Positions 7,901-16,061 of a stretch of 25,376 nucleotides of DNA are shown in pieces. Under the pieces are notes generated by a model. The model searched no databases. It worked only from the letters and a program-made list of their open reading frames with translations, and was not told the DNA's origin. The stretch's first letter is position 1. Each line of letters starts with the position of its first letter. The DNA lies in the IMG/VR virus record IMGVR_UViG_3300023184_000479, positions 1 through 25,376 of that record; one strand, given 5' to 3'. The DNA is from a virus. Position numbers and translations under genes: made by a program.

Positions 7901-9848
7901 GCCAGCAAGTGTGTCAAATAACATACTTAGTTCATTTGGGCACAATAGACTTGGAAGCAAAAAAGAAGCTAACCTAGTTGGAAGATGGGGAATGATTCTT
8001 CCTCAATCATTAAATGATGCACTTGCAGGAAAACTTGGAAGCGATGGAGCAAATGGTGCAGATATTATTGCTGCATTACAAGAGCCAGGTAGATTAATAG
8101 ACCTAGAAGACTTTTTATTGCACAATGGCGTTTCTCCAGAAGAAACAAAAGGCATTATGCAGGCAGCAGCAAAAGACATGGCTTCAAAAATTAGTCCATC
8201 AGGAAAGTATAAAGATGCTGGGTTGGGATCAATTGCATTTAATTCTATAGACTCAAAAATAAAAGCTTTAGAGTCAAAGTATCCAGGAATTAGTCTTGCT
8301 TATCAAAAAGATAGAATGACACCAGGAAGAAGAGATACAAGAAGAACTCCACGTCCTGGAGAAACACAAGCTCAAGCAAATAAGCGTGGAGGATCAAGCC
8401 CTACAGGAATTAATATCCCAGGACAGAGACCAAGTAACTACGGAGCTGGTGCAACAAGAGGTGCACAATTTGGCGAGAATCAAGTCTGGGCACATTTTAG
8501 TGATATGGAATTTCAAAAAAATACTTCTATGCTTTCTAGATCTATGGGATTCATAAGAGGTATTGCCAACCCAAGAGCAATAGCAGGAAGTCTTGCGGGC
8601 GCTGGAAGATTTGCACCAGGTAGAAGAATTCCAGGAGCAATAAGATTTAGTACTGGCGGAATGGTTCCAGGTGCACAATATTTTGAAGACGGAACAGATG
8701 GTCCAGTAGGATTTAGAGCAGGATATCAATCTCAAACATCTAAGGGATATTTAGGTAAGGGCTTAATGAGTAGACCAGAGGGCGGCGGGCTAGGTACTGG
8801 TGCTCAAATGGGTATTATGATGGGCGGAAGCATGGCAGGTCAAGCAATTGGCGGCACTGCAGGTAACATGACAATGTTAGCATCAAACATACTACCTTGG
8901 CTTCCATTTCAAAAAATATTACCACTATTAAAATCTGGAGAAAAGGGAGCAGGCGCACTTAAGAATGCGCTAACTCTAGCTGGAAGAGCGGCGGGACTAT
9001 TAACAAGACTACTCCCTGGAGCGGCAGTAATTGGCGCTATTTATGGTATATATAAAGGTTATCAAGCATGGCAAAAACAAATTGCCGAAACACGTAGAGA
9101 ACATATTATGCTTAATGGTATTACCGAAAAGGGTGCCAAAGAAGCTGGAATAAGTTATAAGAATATTGGAAACTCTATCAAGGATGTTAGAGAGCAATTA
9201 AGACTTCAAAAAGAAGCTGGATTATCTGCATATGATGCCATGACTCCTTCAGGAGTGCAAGGATTAACATTAACAATTACTCAGCTAAAAGAATTAAAGA
9301 AAACTGCAAAAGAAACAATGCCAGAGTTGGTTGGAACATTTAATAGTATTGATTCTTCTAAAGTTACTGATCTTGCAACTAATCTAAAGGCTCAATTTGT
9401 TGCTGCAGGAATGAGTGCCCAAGATGCAACAAATAAAATTTATGCAATTATAGAGGCTTCAAATAAAATTGGCCAAGGTTTTGGCGCTATTGCATCATCA
9501 GGATTTAAAGCAATTACAGATAGAGGATCTGCTGCAACAGCAATAATTAATACTCTTCTTGATAGCCTTAAGCAAATAGATACAGTTGATTCTAAAGCAT
9601 TTGCTTCAAATGTAGACACTGTAATATCTAGTCTTGACTCTGCAACAAATTCCCTAATAGGAACAAAAGATGCACAGGGCAAAACAATAACACAAGCGGA
9701 TGCGCTCATTGCTCAATTTGAAAAACTAAAATCTCTTGGGGCAGATAGGGAAAAGCTTGGTGAAAAGGGATTAGAAAACTTAAAGAAAGAAAGACCAGAG
9801 CTAGCAGGGATACTAGAGCTCAGATACAATTGCTGGAGTATATGCTAA
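4998..9848 (+). CDS. Tape measure protein, N-terminal portion (frame broken)
   Basis: 1616 residues, ATG 11 bases after the chaperone stop. Tape measure proteins set tail length and are ejected during infection. Residues ~175-500 form a PhageMin_Tail-type domain (RMADAELTRLTKVYGG, AADIAATGKQGNELL, EGANALKSALASLINPTKVA, QLFGKFQFARMNALFSNL). A hydrophobic segment at ~532-566 (ILTFVTGLTAVIGPIIMLTG) and a Gly-rich hydrophobic zone at ~1255-1350 may insert in the host membrane. The ~905-945 box with VPG, DTVPAWLTPGEFVVN and a KAT tail is a recurrent actinophage tape-measure motif. The last residues (after ERPELAGIL) degrade to an unconvincing LRYNCWSIC before TAA 9846-9848, while good coding sequence continues in another frame. 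Joined with the next ORF the protein is ~2150 residues, which at about 1.5 angstrom per residue predicts a tail near 300 nm. Confidence 0.88.
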   Translation: MADENIVTNIVANADFSGLIADVNKVAASLSKLQAQIIQSDARLASQVATMNRSFGENLRRTGQFSTHFVTLTSDVEKFGTNLDKGQMKLKQYFQTFQTHTKTQGGLIRDLAKQQVALQNAIIQPMGKNAQGLMQYSVHIPQGLDAVKNKTALAKQELQIMNKVIQDGGVQMINWGKNTQWAGRQLTVGLTVPLAAFGKAAADAFRMADAELTRLTKVYGGIAATSATELSKIRNEVAATAKDISKSYGVSFKDTISLAADIAATGKQGNELLASVKETSRLAVLGEVDRQDAMKATLAIQNTFKQNTDQLSESINFLNAVENQTSTSLGDLIEAIPKAGPVIQGMGGSVKDLALYLTAMKEGGVNAAEGANALKSALASLINPTKVATEKFASMGIDLGGIVTKNAGNLTGTILELQKALDQLDPLKKQQAIEQLFGKFQFARMNALFSNLGKQGSQTLQVMDLMKASSQELAGVASRELAMVTESASGKYRRALEGLKADLATMGEEFLKIQTFFVNVTDGILKFINKLPGPVKTILTFVTGLTAVIGPIIMLTGVLANFFGYIIKGASHFKSLFKGGEGWKMLTPEILAAQKAGSLVEATFYSDAKAATVLKTAIAGLVTEFELLQNKAMTGAVSVGPTLSTMAGNIVSPGGGRVVNPNHPLISAEDTRSMSHLNPVAGMSTDSRAAQTIFGVVPGAPKVNQKIGNNPQMYMSGDLPKIPGLTSIGGASTGIVAEEAAKWHAMTGALAMQSQAEIAVLKKEVATTGLITAELSDSYQALLPTMTKLTQNAAAESAAIVAELQAGKITVDAARSKIITLNAQVESMIAQAATDIAGQQGRSIGLTTVPLLNQPVVNKDGKTNMKELTRPGRTRDLLNKIARGLGVKTFGAGYSTETTIPKRMSEGGSVYLASGDEVPGSPRGSDTVPAWLTPGEFVVNAKATKENLPLLRSINNGGSLGSSSDGYMPASVSNNILSSFGHNRLGSKKEANLVGRWGMILPQSLNDALAGKLGSDGANGADIIAALQEPGRLIDLEDFLLHNGVSPEETKGIMQAAAKDMASKISPSGKYKDAGLGSIAFNSIDSKIKALESKYPGISLAYQKDRMTPGRRDTRRTPRPGETQAQANKRGGSSPTGINIPGQRPSNYGAGATRGAQFGENQVWAHFSDMEFQKNTSMLSRSMGFIRGIANPRAIAGSLAGAGRFAPGRRIPGAIRFSTGGMVPGAQYFEDGTDGPVGFRAGYQSQTSKGYLGKGLMSRPEGGGLGTGAQMGIMMGGSMAGQAIGGTAGNMTMLASNILPWLPFQKILPLLKSGEKGAGALKNALTLAGRAAGLLTRLLPGAAVIGAIYGIYKGYQAWQKQIAETRREHIMLNGITEKGAKEAGISYKNIGNSIKDVREQLRLQKEAGLSAYDAMTPSGVQGLTLTITQLKELKKTAKETMPELVGTFNSIDSSKVTDLATNLKAQFVAAGMSAQDATNKIYAIIEASNKIGQGFGAIASSGFKAITDRGSAATAIINTLLDSLKQIDTVDSKAFASNVDTVISSLDSATNSLIGTKDAQGKTITQADALIAQFEKLKSLGADREKLGEKGLENLKKERPELAGILELRYNCWSIC

Positions 9849-11454
9849 ATGGCGTGTCCTACTCTCTGGAGTAAATATTGATTTAAGAAACATAACATCA
9901 GAGCAAGCTATGGGTATTGCTGCGTATGAAGAAGCGCTAAATATGGCTGCATCTTCATCAACATCAAACGATAAGATAACTGGTGCTTTAGGAACCGCTA
10001 ATAAGGCAACTAAAACTTTAACAGATAGTATTAAGGCTGGCGAAACCGCAGTTAAGAATGCTTCAAAATCAGAAGCTGGTTATAGCAAGGCTAAGATTAG
10101 AGCAATTCAAGATGAAATTAAAGCAATAAGAGATCGAGCAGATGCAAAAAAGAAAGCATTAGCAGACTCTGTAAGCGCAGAAAATACAGAATTAGAATTA
10201 AAGAAACTTCAATTAGAAGCTCAATCAGCCCTTGCTCGTGGAGACAGGGATGCTTATGAGGCAGCAAATCTATCTATAGAGCAATTGACTAAAGAGACTC
10301 AGCTTAAAAAAGCGTCAGATAAAATTGATGAAAATGCTAAAAAAGAAATAGATGCTAAGCAAAAACTTCTTGATGATGATCAGGCAAAGAAAGACAGACA
10401 ACAAGAAACTATTAGCAAGTATACAAATAGTGGACAGTCAGCAGCAGAAACATTAAAACAAATCAATGATGTTAAATCGGCTCTTGCACAATTAGCAATT
10501 GATCAAATTGAAAATAATGCATTAAAAGATCCTGTTAAAAAAGCAGAAGGTCAAAAATCATTAGACGGAAGATTGCAGACTGTTGTGGCTGGCCTTGAAA
10601 AAGCATCAGATGTTGTTCAAAAAGCATTCCCAGAATATGTAGATTCAAAAACAAACAAGGGTAAGCTTGGTGGAGGCGTAACAACAATACCTGGGGCTGG
10701 ATCATTCCCAAATTCACCAGGAGAAGGAAATCAAGCATTCTCTAAGCTTGTTACAGAAATACAAGGCGGAGCAAAAGCAAACTTTGCAGCCATGGCTGAT
10801 AGCATAAAAGGTGGGGCAACTTTAAAAAATGTTGTAGAGGCTATGGGCGGTAAATTAGATAAGAGCAAATCTGTAACATCTGCAGACCTACAATCAGCAT
10901 TAGATAAGGGAACTTATAATAAAAATATTGATAAAACAGAATTATCAAAAGGATTCCTAGGAAAAGATAATTATTTAAAGGATGATGCAAGAGAGCTAAT
11001 AATTAGACAATATAAATTACAAGCAGGAGATACATTTAAATATGATGGTGTAGAATATATTGTAAAAGATGGTTTTGATAAGTGGACTGGACAGCCTAGA
11101 GCAGTAAGAAGATCTTTGGGTGGACCAGTAGTTGCTGGACAAACCTATGCTGTAAATGATAGACTTACTCCTCTAGGATATCAACAAGAAGGATTTACAC
11201 CATTCACTCCACAGATGAGTGGAATTATACGTCCAAATGCGGATACTATGCCTAAATATAATATTGCTAGCGGACAGGTGACTGGAATGCGTGGTGGAGT
11301 TAATAGCTCTTCTAGCAATAATAATTATTCTATTAATATTGCTTTGAATGGAACTAACGTAACCGCCGATGATGTTGTAAGAAGATTTAAGCAAGAGATG
11401 GCATTAGTTAATGCAAAAGAAGGAAGATCTAAGACCGTGGGAGGATCAATATAA
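9817..11454 (+). CDS. Tape measure protein, C-terminal portion (+1 frame relative to first part)
   Basis: The frame is open from 9817, just after a TAG at 9814-9816, and its first 30 codons (TIAGVYAKWRVLLSGVNIDL, then RNITSEQAMGIAAYEEAL) look like real protein, so the usable ATG at 9910 (no clear ribosome site) is probably not a true gene start. From 9910 the ORF gives 514 residues: long charged coiled-coil (KAKIRAIQDEIKAIRDRADA and after), a Gly-rich middle, then tape-measure end motifs GGPVVAGQTYAVNDRLTPLG and INIALNGTNVTADDVVRRFK. These ends belong at the C-terminus of a tape measure protein. A single +1 (or -2) shift inside 9817-9848 joins it to the first part. Alternatives are a natural lesion, a base-calling/assembly error, a programmed shift or a two-piece tape measure. 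Confidence 0.8.
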   Translation, partial: SSDTIAGVYAKWRVLLSGVNIDLRNITSEQAMGIAAYEEALNMAASSSTSNDKITGALGTANKATKTLTDSIKAGETAVKNASKSEAGYSKAKIRAIQDEIKAIRDRADAKKKALADSVSAENTELELKKLQLEAQSALARGDRDAYEAANLSIEQLTKETQLKKASDKIDENAKKEIDAKQKLLDDDQAKKDRQQETISKYTNSGQSAAETLKQINDVKSALAQLAIDQIENNALKDPVKKAEGQKSLDGRLQTVVAGLEKASDVVQKAFPEYVDSKTNKGKLGGGVTTIPGAGSFPNSPGEGNQAFSKLVTEIQGGAKANFAAMADSIKGGATLKNVVEAMGGKLDKSKSVTSADLQSALDKGTYNKNIDKTELSKGFLGKDNYLKDDARELIIRQYKLQAGDTFKYDGVEYIVKDGFDKWTGQPRAVRRSLGGPVVAGQTYAVNDRLTPLGYQQEGFTPFTPQMSGIIRPNADTMPKYNIASGQVTGMRGGVNSSSSNNNYSINIALNGTNVTADDVVRRFKQEMALVNAKEGRSKTVGGSI

Positions 11455-11924
11455 TGGCAATGACATTACCAAGAGGTTCAGTTTTTAGTATAGAGGCTAA
11501 AGATCTTCTTGCCACTCCAGCGGGAACCACAAAAGTATGGAACAAAGTTACAGAGCATAATAGAAGCGAGTTCAGCATAAATGTTGAAAGAATTGAGAAG
11601 GTTGTTAGAACTTCAAACGGAACACTAAGAAAAAATTTTGTAACTGATAAAAGAAAGTTTTCAACATCATGGAGCATGCTGCCTTCATATAGAAGTTTAA
11701 CCGTAGATGGAGCATGGGGAGCAGAAGACCTTAGATCTTTTTATTTAGGAGAAGAAGGGCGGGGTAGTTTTAAGATTAGAATTAACATAGCTCAAAATGG
11801 CGTTTCTCAAGAGTCATCAGGATATGAAGAGTATAATGTTATTATTACTGATTGCAGTTTTGCAATAGCCAAGCGTGGTATACAACCACACTGGAATGTC
11901 TCTTTAAGCATGGATGAAGTATAA
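11454..11924 (+). CDS. Minor tail protein, distal-tail-like
   Basis: 156 residues starting in a TAATG overlap with the tape measure stop. Beta-rich, with a conserved-looking core (NRSEFSINVERIEKVVRTSN, then RKNFVTDKRKFSTSWSMLPS) and closing strands (YEEYNVIITDCSFAIAKRGI, QPHWNVSLSMDEV). The RKNFVTDKRKFSTSW...L pattern and a W-x-V-S-L-S-x-x-E ending are those of small tail proteins that follow the tape measure in many actinophages and probably form the first ring of the tail tip, structurally related to tube/Dit proteins. Function is assigned by position and fold pattern; no catalytic motif is present. The next gene again overlaps by one base. Confidence 0.62.
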   Translation: MAMTLPRGSVFSIEAKDLLATPAGTTKVWNKVTEHNRSEFSINVERIEKVVRTSNGTLRKNFVTDKRKFSTSWSMLPSYRSLTVDGAWGAEDLRSFYLGEEGRGSFKIRINIAQNGVSQESSGYEEYNVIITDCSFAIAKRGIQPHWNVSLSMDEV

Positions 11925-13822
11925 TGCCAGTATCAGCAACCACATCAGCAAAAACTGCTCTTGAGCAAAACACATCTATCAAGTTAAATACTGGCTGCAC
12001 ATTTGAATATAATATGAACAGCATGGTAGATAACATTGTTGTCACTGGCGCAGATATTACAAAAAGCGATGGAAGCAAGCCTTTCAAAAAGCTTTTCCCT
12101 ATAGACTCAGTGATCAAGCCAGTTAGACCATTGGGGGCGGGAGTTAAGTATGGAATTACTGGAGATGTATCAACTGGTACATATAGAAACCCAAAGTCAA
12201 GCATATATTCAATTAACTATAGAACATATTATCCAGGCGCAGACACATACTACAAGTATTGGCTGGCAGCAAAAGGCGTTGGAGCAGATATAACTATTAC
12301 ATATCCAAAGACAATTCTTACTAATAAGATTATTGCAAGATTTGAAATATCCCATTCAACTCCAGGAACATGGAATATTTATGCAAATGGATCATCTATC
12401 GCAAGCGGAACAAGTTCACAAATAAAAGCATTTGTTTCTGGACAATATGATGCTGGAACATTAACAATTTATTATAATGGAACATCATGGGTTACTACGG
12501 AACCATCTACATTAGGAAGTCCAGTTAGCATAACATCTATGCGGCTTACTACAGGAGCAGTATCTGATAAATATATTGGAGTAATTGAATTTTCCCCAAG
12601 AATGGTTTTAGATGTAACTGATTATATGACAGATATTTCAATTTCAAAAGAATCTTCTACAAGCGCCGAGGATATACTTCCTATTGGAAAAGTTTCAGCT
12701 AACTCATTATCAATGAATCTAGTTTCATATGAAGCAGCAAGAAAAATTATATCTTTTGATAAAACGTATACATTTGATTCTTCAAAAATTTACCTATACA
12801 AAAAAATAGAAATCAAGCCATACTTTAAGATGTACGGATCTTTTGGCACACTAACAGATTCAGGCGGAACCTATGAAAAGATTAATCAGGGAACATTCTA
12901 CCTAGATAATTGGTCATCATCTGAATTTGGAGACATATCAATTACAGCACTAGATGGAGCAAAAATTCTTCAAGAAGTTATAGCCCCAAGCATTATATGT
13001 GAGGGGTACTCAGCAATAGCTATAGTTAGAAGACTGCTGGATTCAGTTGGATTTACTAATTATAACTTTAATTCATCTGACACAGATACATCAGTATTTT
13101 CGCCAAGATTTTGGTGGACAGATGATTCTAAGACAGTATGGAATTCAATTCAAGAACTATGTAGAGACTCTCAAATGACTGCGGTATTTGATGAGAATAA
13201 CGTGCTTCAGTTTTATACAAGAGACTATATGTTTAATTCATCAAAAGCAATAGACTGGTCATTTAGATATGATGCAGACGGATCTAACCTTTCTAATATT
13301 CTTTCTTTATCAAAAAATGATTTAGCATCTGCTAATCAAGTAAAGGTTTTATGGAGTAGCGTTACTACATCAGAGTATACTGGAAATTCCCAGCCGCTAT
13401 GGAAGTCTGGCACATCATCAATGGGAGCACTTTCTCTTGAGCAAGACCTGCTTTCCAGCGTAGGAGCAGGGGGATACATTGCTCTTTCTCCAATTACAAT
13501 TAATACTTATCAGGCAAAAATTAAAGTCCTTTATGAGTATAGTGGTTATCTAGTAATTGATTCAGAAATTATTGAGTACGATGCAATTCAATATGAATAT
13601 TTAAATGAAAACAATACAAAGACGCAGGTTTGGATTACAAGTGAATCTGATGTGCTAAAATATTTAGGTGCTGGAGTTGTCGGCTCTAAAAATTATCAGC
13701 CAAGTGGTAAGTATAGAATTAAATCCAGAGGTGCATTTAATACAACTCCCGCAAATCATTATGCAGCAGCAGGAACAATATTAAATTCATGGAGCGGATA
13801 TGAAGTTAGGTGGATAGGTTAA
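11924..13822 (+). CDS. Tail-tip hub protein with galactose-binding-like insertion
   Basis: 632 residues, TAATG start. After a short N-terminal segment, residues ~95-215 look like a discoidin/galactose-binding jelly-roll (YWLAAKGVGADITITYPKTI, IARFEISHSTPGTWNIYANG, then VSITSMRLTT). From ~225 the sequence (VTDYMTDISISKESSTSAED, then KVSANSLSMNLVSYE) and later blocks (FYLDNWSSSEFGDISITALD, ILQEVIAPSIICEGYSAIAI, TVWNSIQELCRDSQMTAVFD) fit a gp27/Tal-like baseplate hub in which a ring of beta domains is followed by a helical 'AI...LL..vG' domain. It would close the tube and carry the distal tip. Such proteins also appear under the label minor tail protein. No peptidase or muramidase motif was recognised. 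Confidence 0.65.
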   Translation: MPVSATTSAKTALEQNTSIKLNTGCTFEYNMNSMVDNIVVTGADITKSDGSKPFKKLFPIDSVIKPVRPLGAGVKYGITGDVSTGTYRNPKSSIYSINYRTYYPGADTYYKYWLAAKGVGADITITYPKTILTNKIIARFEISHSTPGTWNIYANGSSIASGTSSQIKAFVSGQYDAGTLTIYYNGTSWVTTEPSTLGSPVSITSMRLTTGAVSDKYIGVIEFSPRMVLDVTDYMTDISISKESSTSAEDILPIGKVSANSLSMNLVSYEAARKIISFDKTYTFDSSKIYLYKKIEIKPYFKMYGSFGTLTDSGGTYEKINQGTFYLDNWSSSEFGDISITALDGAKILQEVIAPSIICEGYSAIAIVRRLLDSVGFTNYNFNSSDTDTSVFSPRFWWTDDSKTVWNSIQELCRDSQMTAVFDENNVLQFYTRDYMFNSSKAIDWSFRYDADGSNLSNILSLSKNDLASANQVKVLWSSVTTSEYTGNSQPLWKSGTSSMGALSLEQDLLSSVGAGGYIALSPITINTYQAKIKVLYEYSGYLVIDSEIIEYDAIQYEYLNENNTKTQVWITSESDVLKYLGAGVVGSKNYQPSGKYRIKSRGAFNTTPANHYAAAGTILNSWSGYEVRWIG

Positions 13823-15639
13823 TGGTATTAACATATAATATGGTAGATGGTGGCGGTGGAATTGGTACTGCTCCAGTGCCAGCAGACTATACAATTCCGT
13901 GGATAAGTGTAGAAACTACATCTTTAACATCTATAAAAATTATTATTAAGCACCCTGTCGCAACACCAGGAAGCTTTGGCGGTGCGGGAACTAGTTATAC
14001 ATTTAATGATCCAGATTTTGTATTTCCAACATTAGCGGATACAATTGTAGTATCTTCAGATCGGACTACAATAACAAAAAGCGGACTGATCCCAGGAACT
14101 CAATATAACATTAGAGTAAGAGCATATAGCGGAGCAGCACAGTCTGGAGTATATGGTCCTTATATTACAGATACATTTAAGATGCCAAGTTATAATCCAC
14201 TATCAGGTGTTACATCAACAACCACAACAGTTCTAGTCCCCCCAGGATCAACAGCAGATGCGGCTGGTGCAACCTCATCATCAAAATCAAGTTCAGGTGT
14301 AACTTTAAATAACGCTACTGTAGATACAGGCCCAACTGAAGATATTGTTGAGCAGACAGTAACGGGCTCCTCATTTGCCACAAGCGGCAATAGGCAGGTA
14401 GAAAAATCTTTATTTAGAGTCAGCAATAATTCACCAGACCCCACCGCTTACTCAATTGCTACAAAAAATACTGGGATATCAACTTCATATAGTCACTATT
14501 CTTTTGGCACAGGAATGTTTTTTCAGAGCAGCGTTTCTAATGTCAGTGCTGCTGGAGGTATAGGATTCTTTACAGACACACTTGGAAAATCTGGGTATTA
14601 TGTCCTTATGCAAACAACATCTAACCTATCAAGCACCTCCGATAGAGAAGTAAAGATTTTAAAAATTGTAAATGGAAAAAGAGTTGAGCTGAATGACAGT
14701 CAAAAAAATAATCCTTCTAAAACTTTGACTGGTATTTTAGGAGCAACTGCCTATAAAGTTGATATAAAGGTTAAGGTTACTTCAGGAGTTAGAGTAATTG
14801 ATGTATATATAAATAATTTTAAGATAAGTGCAGTTGACTCAGATTCTGCAACAAGTACAGATCCAGTAAATAAAGTACTTCCAGTCACATCTAATATATC
14901 AATGTGTGCTACAACTGGCTCAGCTTATTATGACTATGTGTATGCTATGCCACTTGAAGAGAGTCAGTATAATTCTGGCATTATGCAAAATGTATATAAC
15001 GGACAATTTAATGATACCGTTTTAAACTTCCTTTATGGAGATAAAGTTTTAAGTAATTTTACTAAAACAGATTTAAAAAATGGATACCTTGAAGAATTTG
15101 GAACAGTTGCTCGTGAGCTTAGAAAAGTAAATGTTAAATATGAATCAAGACCAGGATATCCTCTTTACCCAAGTTTAGGCATAAATAAATTTGTTAACGT
15201 GCTTGGCTCTAGACTTACATCATTTGGAGCAGAGATTTATTTAATAAATAATGCTGGAACCTGGGTTCCACTGGATGACTCTTCTACAAATTCATTTAGC
15301 GTTATAGGTAATTACCTAGTAACATCTGGGCAGCATGAGTACATGGATACAACAATTAATGAATATACTAATCCAGAACCAGTAATTTTTGAGTCTAAGT
15401 GGATTCAGAAAGAGTCTGACGCCAAGGCTATATCTACATGGATCAAAAATTTGTGGTCTAATCAACAATCTGTAGTTTCTATGCAGGTATTTGGAAACCC
15501 ATTGATTTCAGTTGGAGACATAATTACAATAAATTACCCTTCAAATAATTTAGACGGAACAAAGAAATTTGTAGTTATGAATGTAAATAATTCATTTAAT
15601 CAAGGATTGGAGACATCCATTACAGCTAGGACTCTTTAG
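13822..15639 (+). CDS. Tail-tip protein with FN3-like, lectin-like and hub C-terminal domains
   Basis: The ATG at 13822 sits in the TAATG overlap pattern used by neighbouring junctions, so I prefer it (605 residues) to an in-frame GTG at 13810. Residues ~25-110 resemble fibronectin type III (PWISVETTSLTSIKIIIKHP ... SGLIPGTQYNIRVRAYSG). About 195-380 is a beta sandwich like a LamG/concanavalin domain (YSHYSFGTGMFFQSSVS, GGIGFFTDTLGKSGYYVLMQ). The C-terminal ~85 residues (SDAKAISTWIKNLWSNQQSV, MQVFGNPLISVGDIITINYP, LETSITARTL) are typical of the end of a phage tail hub. Together with the preceding gene this suggests a hub split over two genes with binding domains inserted in the second part. 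Confidence 0.65.
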   Translation: MVLTYNMVDGGGGIGTAPVPADYTIPWISVETTSLTSIKIIIKHPVATPGSFGGAGTSYTFNDPDFVFPTLADTIVVSSDRTTITKSGLIPGTQYNIRVRAYSGAAQSGVYGPYITDTFKMPSYNPLSGVTSTTTTVLVPPGSTADAAGATSSSKSSSGVTLNNATVDTGPTEDIVEQTVTGSSFATSGNRQVEKSLFRVSNNSPDPTAYSIATKNTGISTSYSHYSFGTGMFFQSSVSNVSAAGGIGFFTDTLGKSGYYVLMQTTSNLSSTSDREVKILKIVNGKRVELNDSQKNNPSKTLTGILGATAYKVDIKVKVTSGVRVIDVYINNFKISAVDSDSATSTDPVNKVLPVTSNISMCATTGSAYYDYVYAMPLEESQYNSGIMQNVYNGQFNDTVLNFLYGDKVLSNFTKTDLKNGYLEEFGTVARELRKVNVKYESRPGYPLYPSLGINKFVNVLGSRLTSFGAEIYLINNAGTWVPLDDSSTNSFSVIGNYLVTSGQHEYMDTTINEYTNPEPVIFESKWIQKESDAKAISTWIKNLWSNQQSVVSMQVFGNPLISVGDIITINYPSNNLDGTKKFVVMNVNNSFNQGLETSITARTL

Positions 15640-15647
15640 CCTAGAAA

Positions 15648-15656
15648 TGGTATAAT
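15648..15656 (+). promoter_or_regulatory. Extended -10 promoter giving a probably leaderless mRNA
   Basis: TGG-TATAAT at 15648-15656, eight bases past the previous stop. Only six A residues separate it from the ATG at 15663, so the usual start point (about 7 bases past the -10) falls on the ATG itself. No Shine-Dalgarno could fit. No good -35 is visible at 16-18 bases. Confidence 0.72.
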
Positions 15657-15662
15657 AAAAAA

Positions 15663-16061
15663 ATGGCACTAGAAAAACCATCAACAACAAGCGTAGCGGC
15701 AGATGCCCCTATTGCTATATATTCTAATTCTCCAGAGGCCACAGACCTGGGACCAAACTATAGAAGACTGATCCCTGGAAATACCGTAGGGCCACTTTAT
15801 CTAGGATCTCCAGATGTAAATTATAGTGAAATTGATGTAACTCTATCTATTGCAGAAGATGCAACGGCAGAAGCAAAAGCGGCAGAAGAAGCTTCAGTTG
15901 TAGTATATCCATCAGCTCCATCTTTATCTGATATACAAATAATTTCAAATAATGTAGTATATGACGCAACAGGAAATCCATCAGTGGAAGTAGTTTTTAA
16001 AGTTAAAAATTCAAGCGGGCAAAATTTAAAGGGAATAAACGCAAGACTGGAGCTATTATGA
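15663..16061 (+). CDS. Small tail-tip protein with C-terminal Ig-like strand pattern
   Basis: 132 residues. I do not recognise a family. The N-terminal half (PLYLGSPDVNYSEIDVTLSI) is followed by an Ala/Glu-rich helix or linker (EDATAEAKAAEEASVVV, ~70-86) and a beta C-terminus (IQIISNNVVYDATGNPSVEV, then VFKVKNSSGQNLKGINARLEL) resembling a single immunoglobulin-like or BppU-type domain. It opens the second tail-tip operon and its gene overlaps the next by ATGA, so the two products probably assemble together. Its mRNA is likely leaderless (perfect extended -10 six bases upstream). A structural role at the tail tip is inference from context. Confidence 0.55.
   Translation: MALEKPSTTSVAADAPIAIYSNSPEATDLGPNYRRLIPGNTVGPLYLGSPDVNYSEIDVTLSIAEDATAEAKAAEEASVVVYPSAPSLSDIQIISNNVVYDATGNPSVEVVFKVKNSSGQNLKGINARLELL

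Noticed and set aside
9910-11454. Second tape-measure ORF as a separate gene starting at ATG 9910
   Set aside because: Coding-like sequence extends upstream to 9817, no ribosome site precedes 9910, and the C-terminal motifs belong to the same protein as the upstream ORF.
13810-13821. GTG start at 13810 for the second hub-like gene
   Set aside because: The ATG at 13822 forms the TAATG junction used throughout this operon; the GTG adds only four residues.
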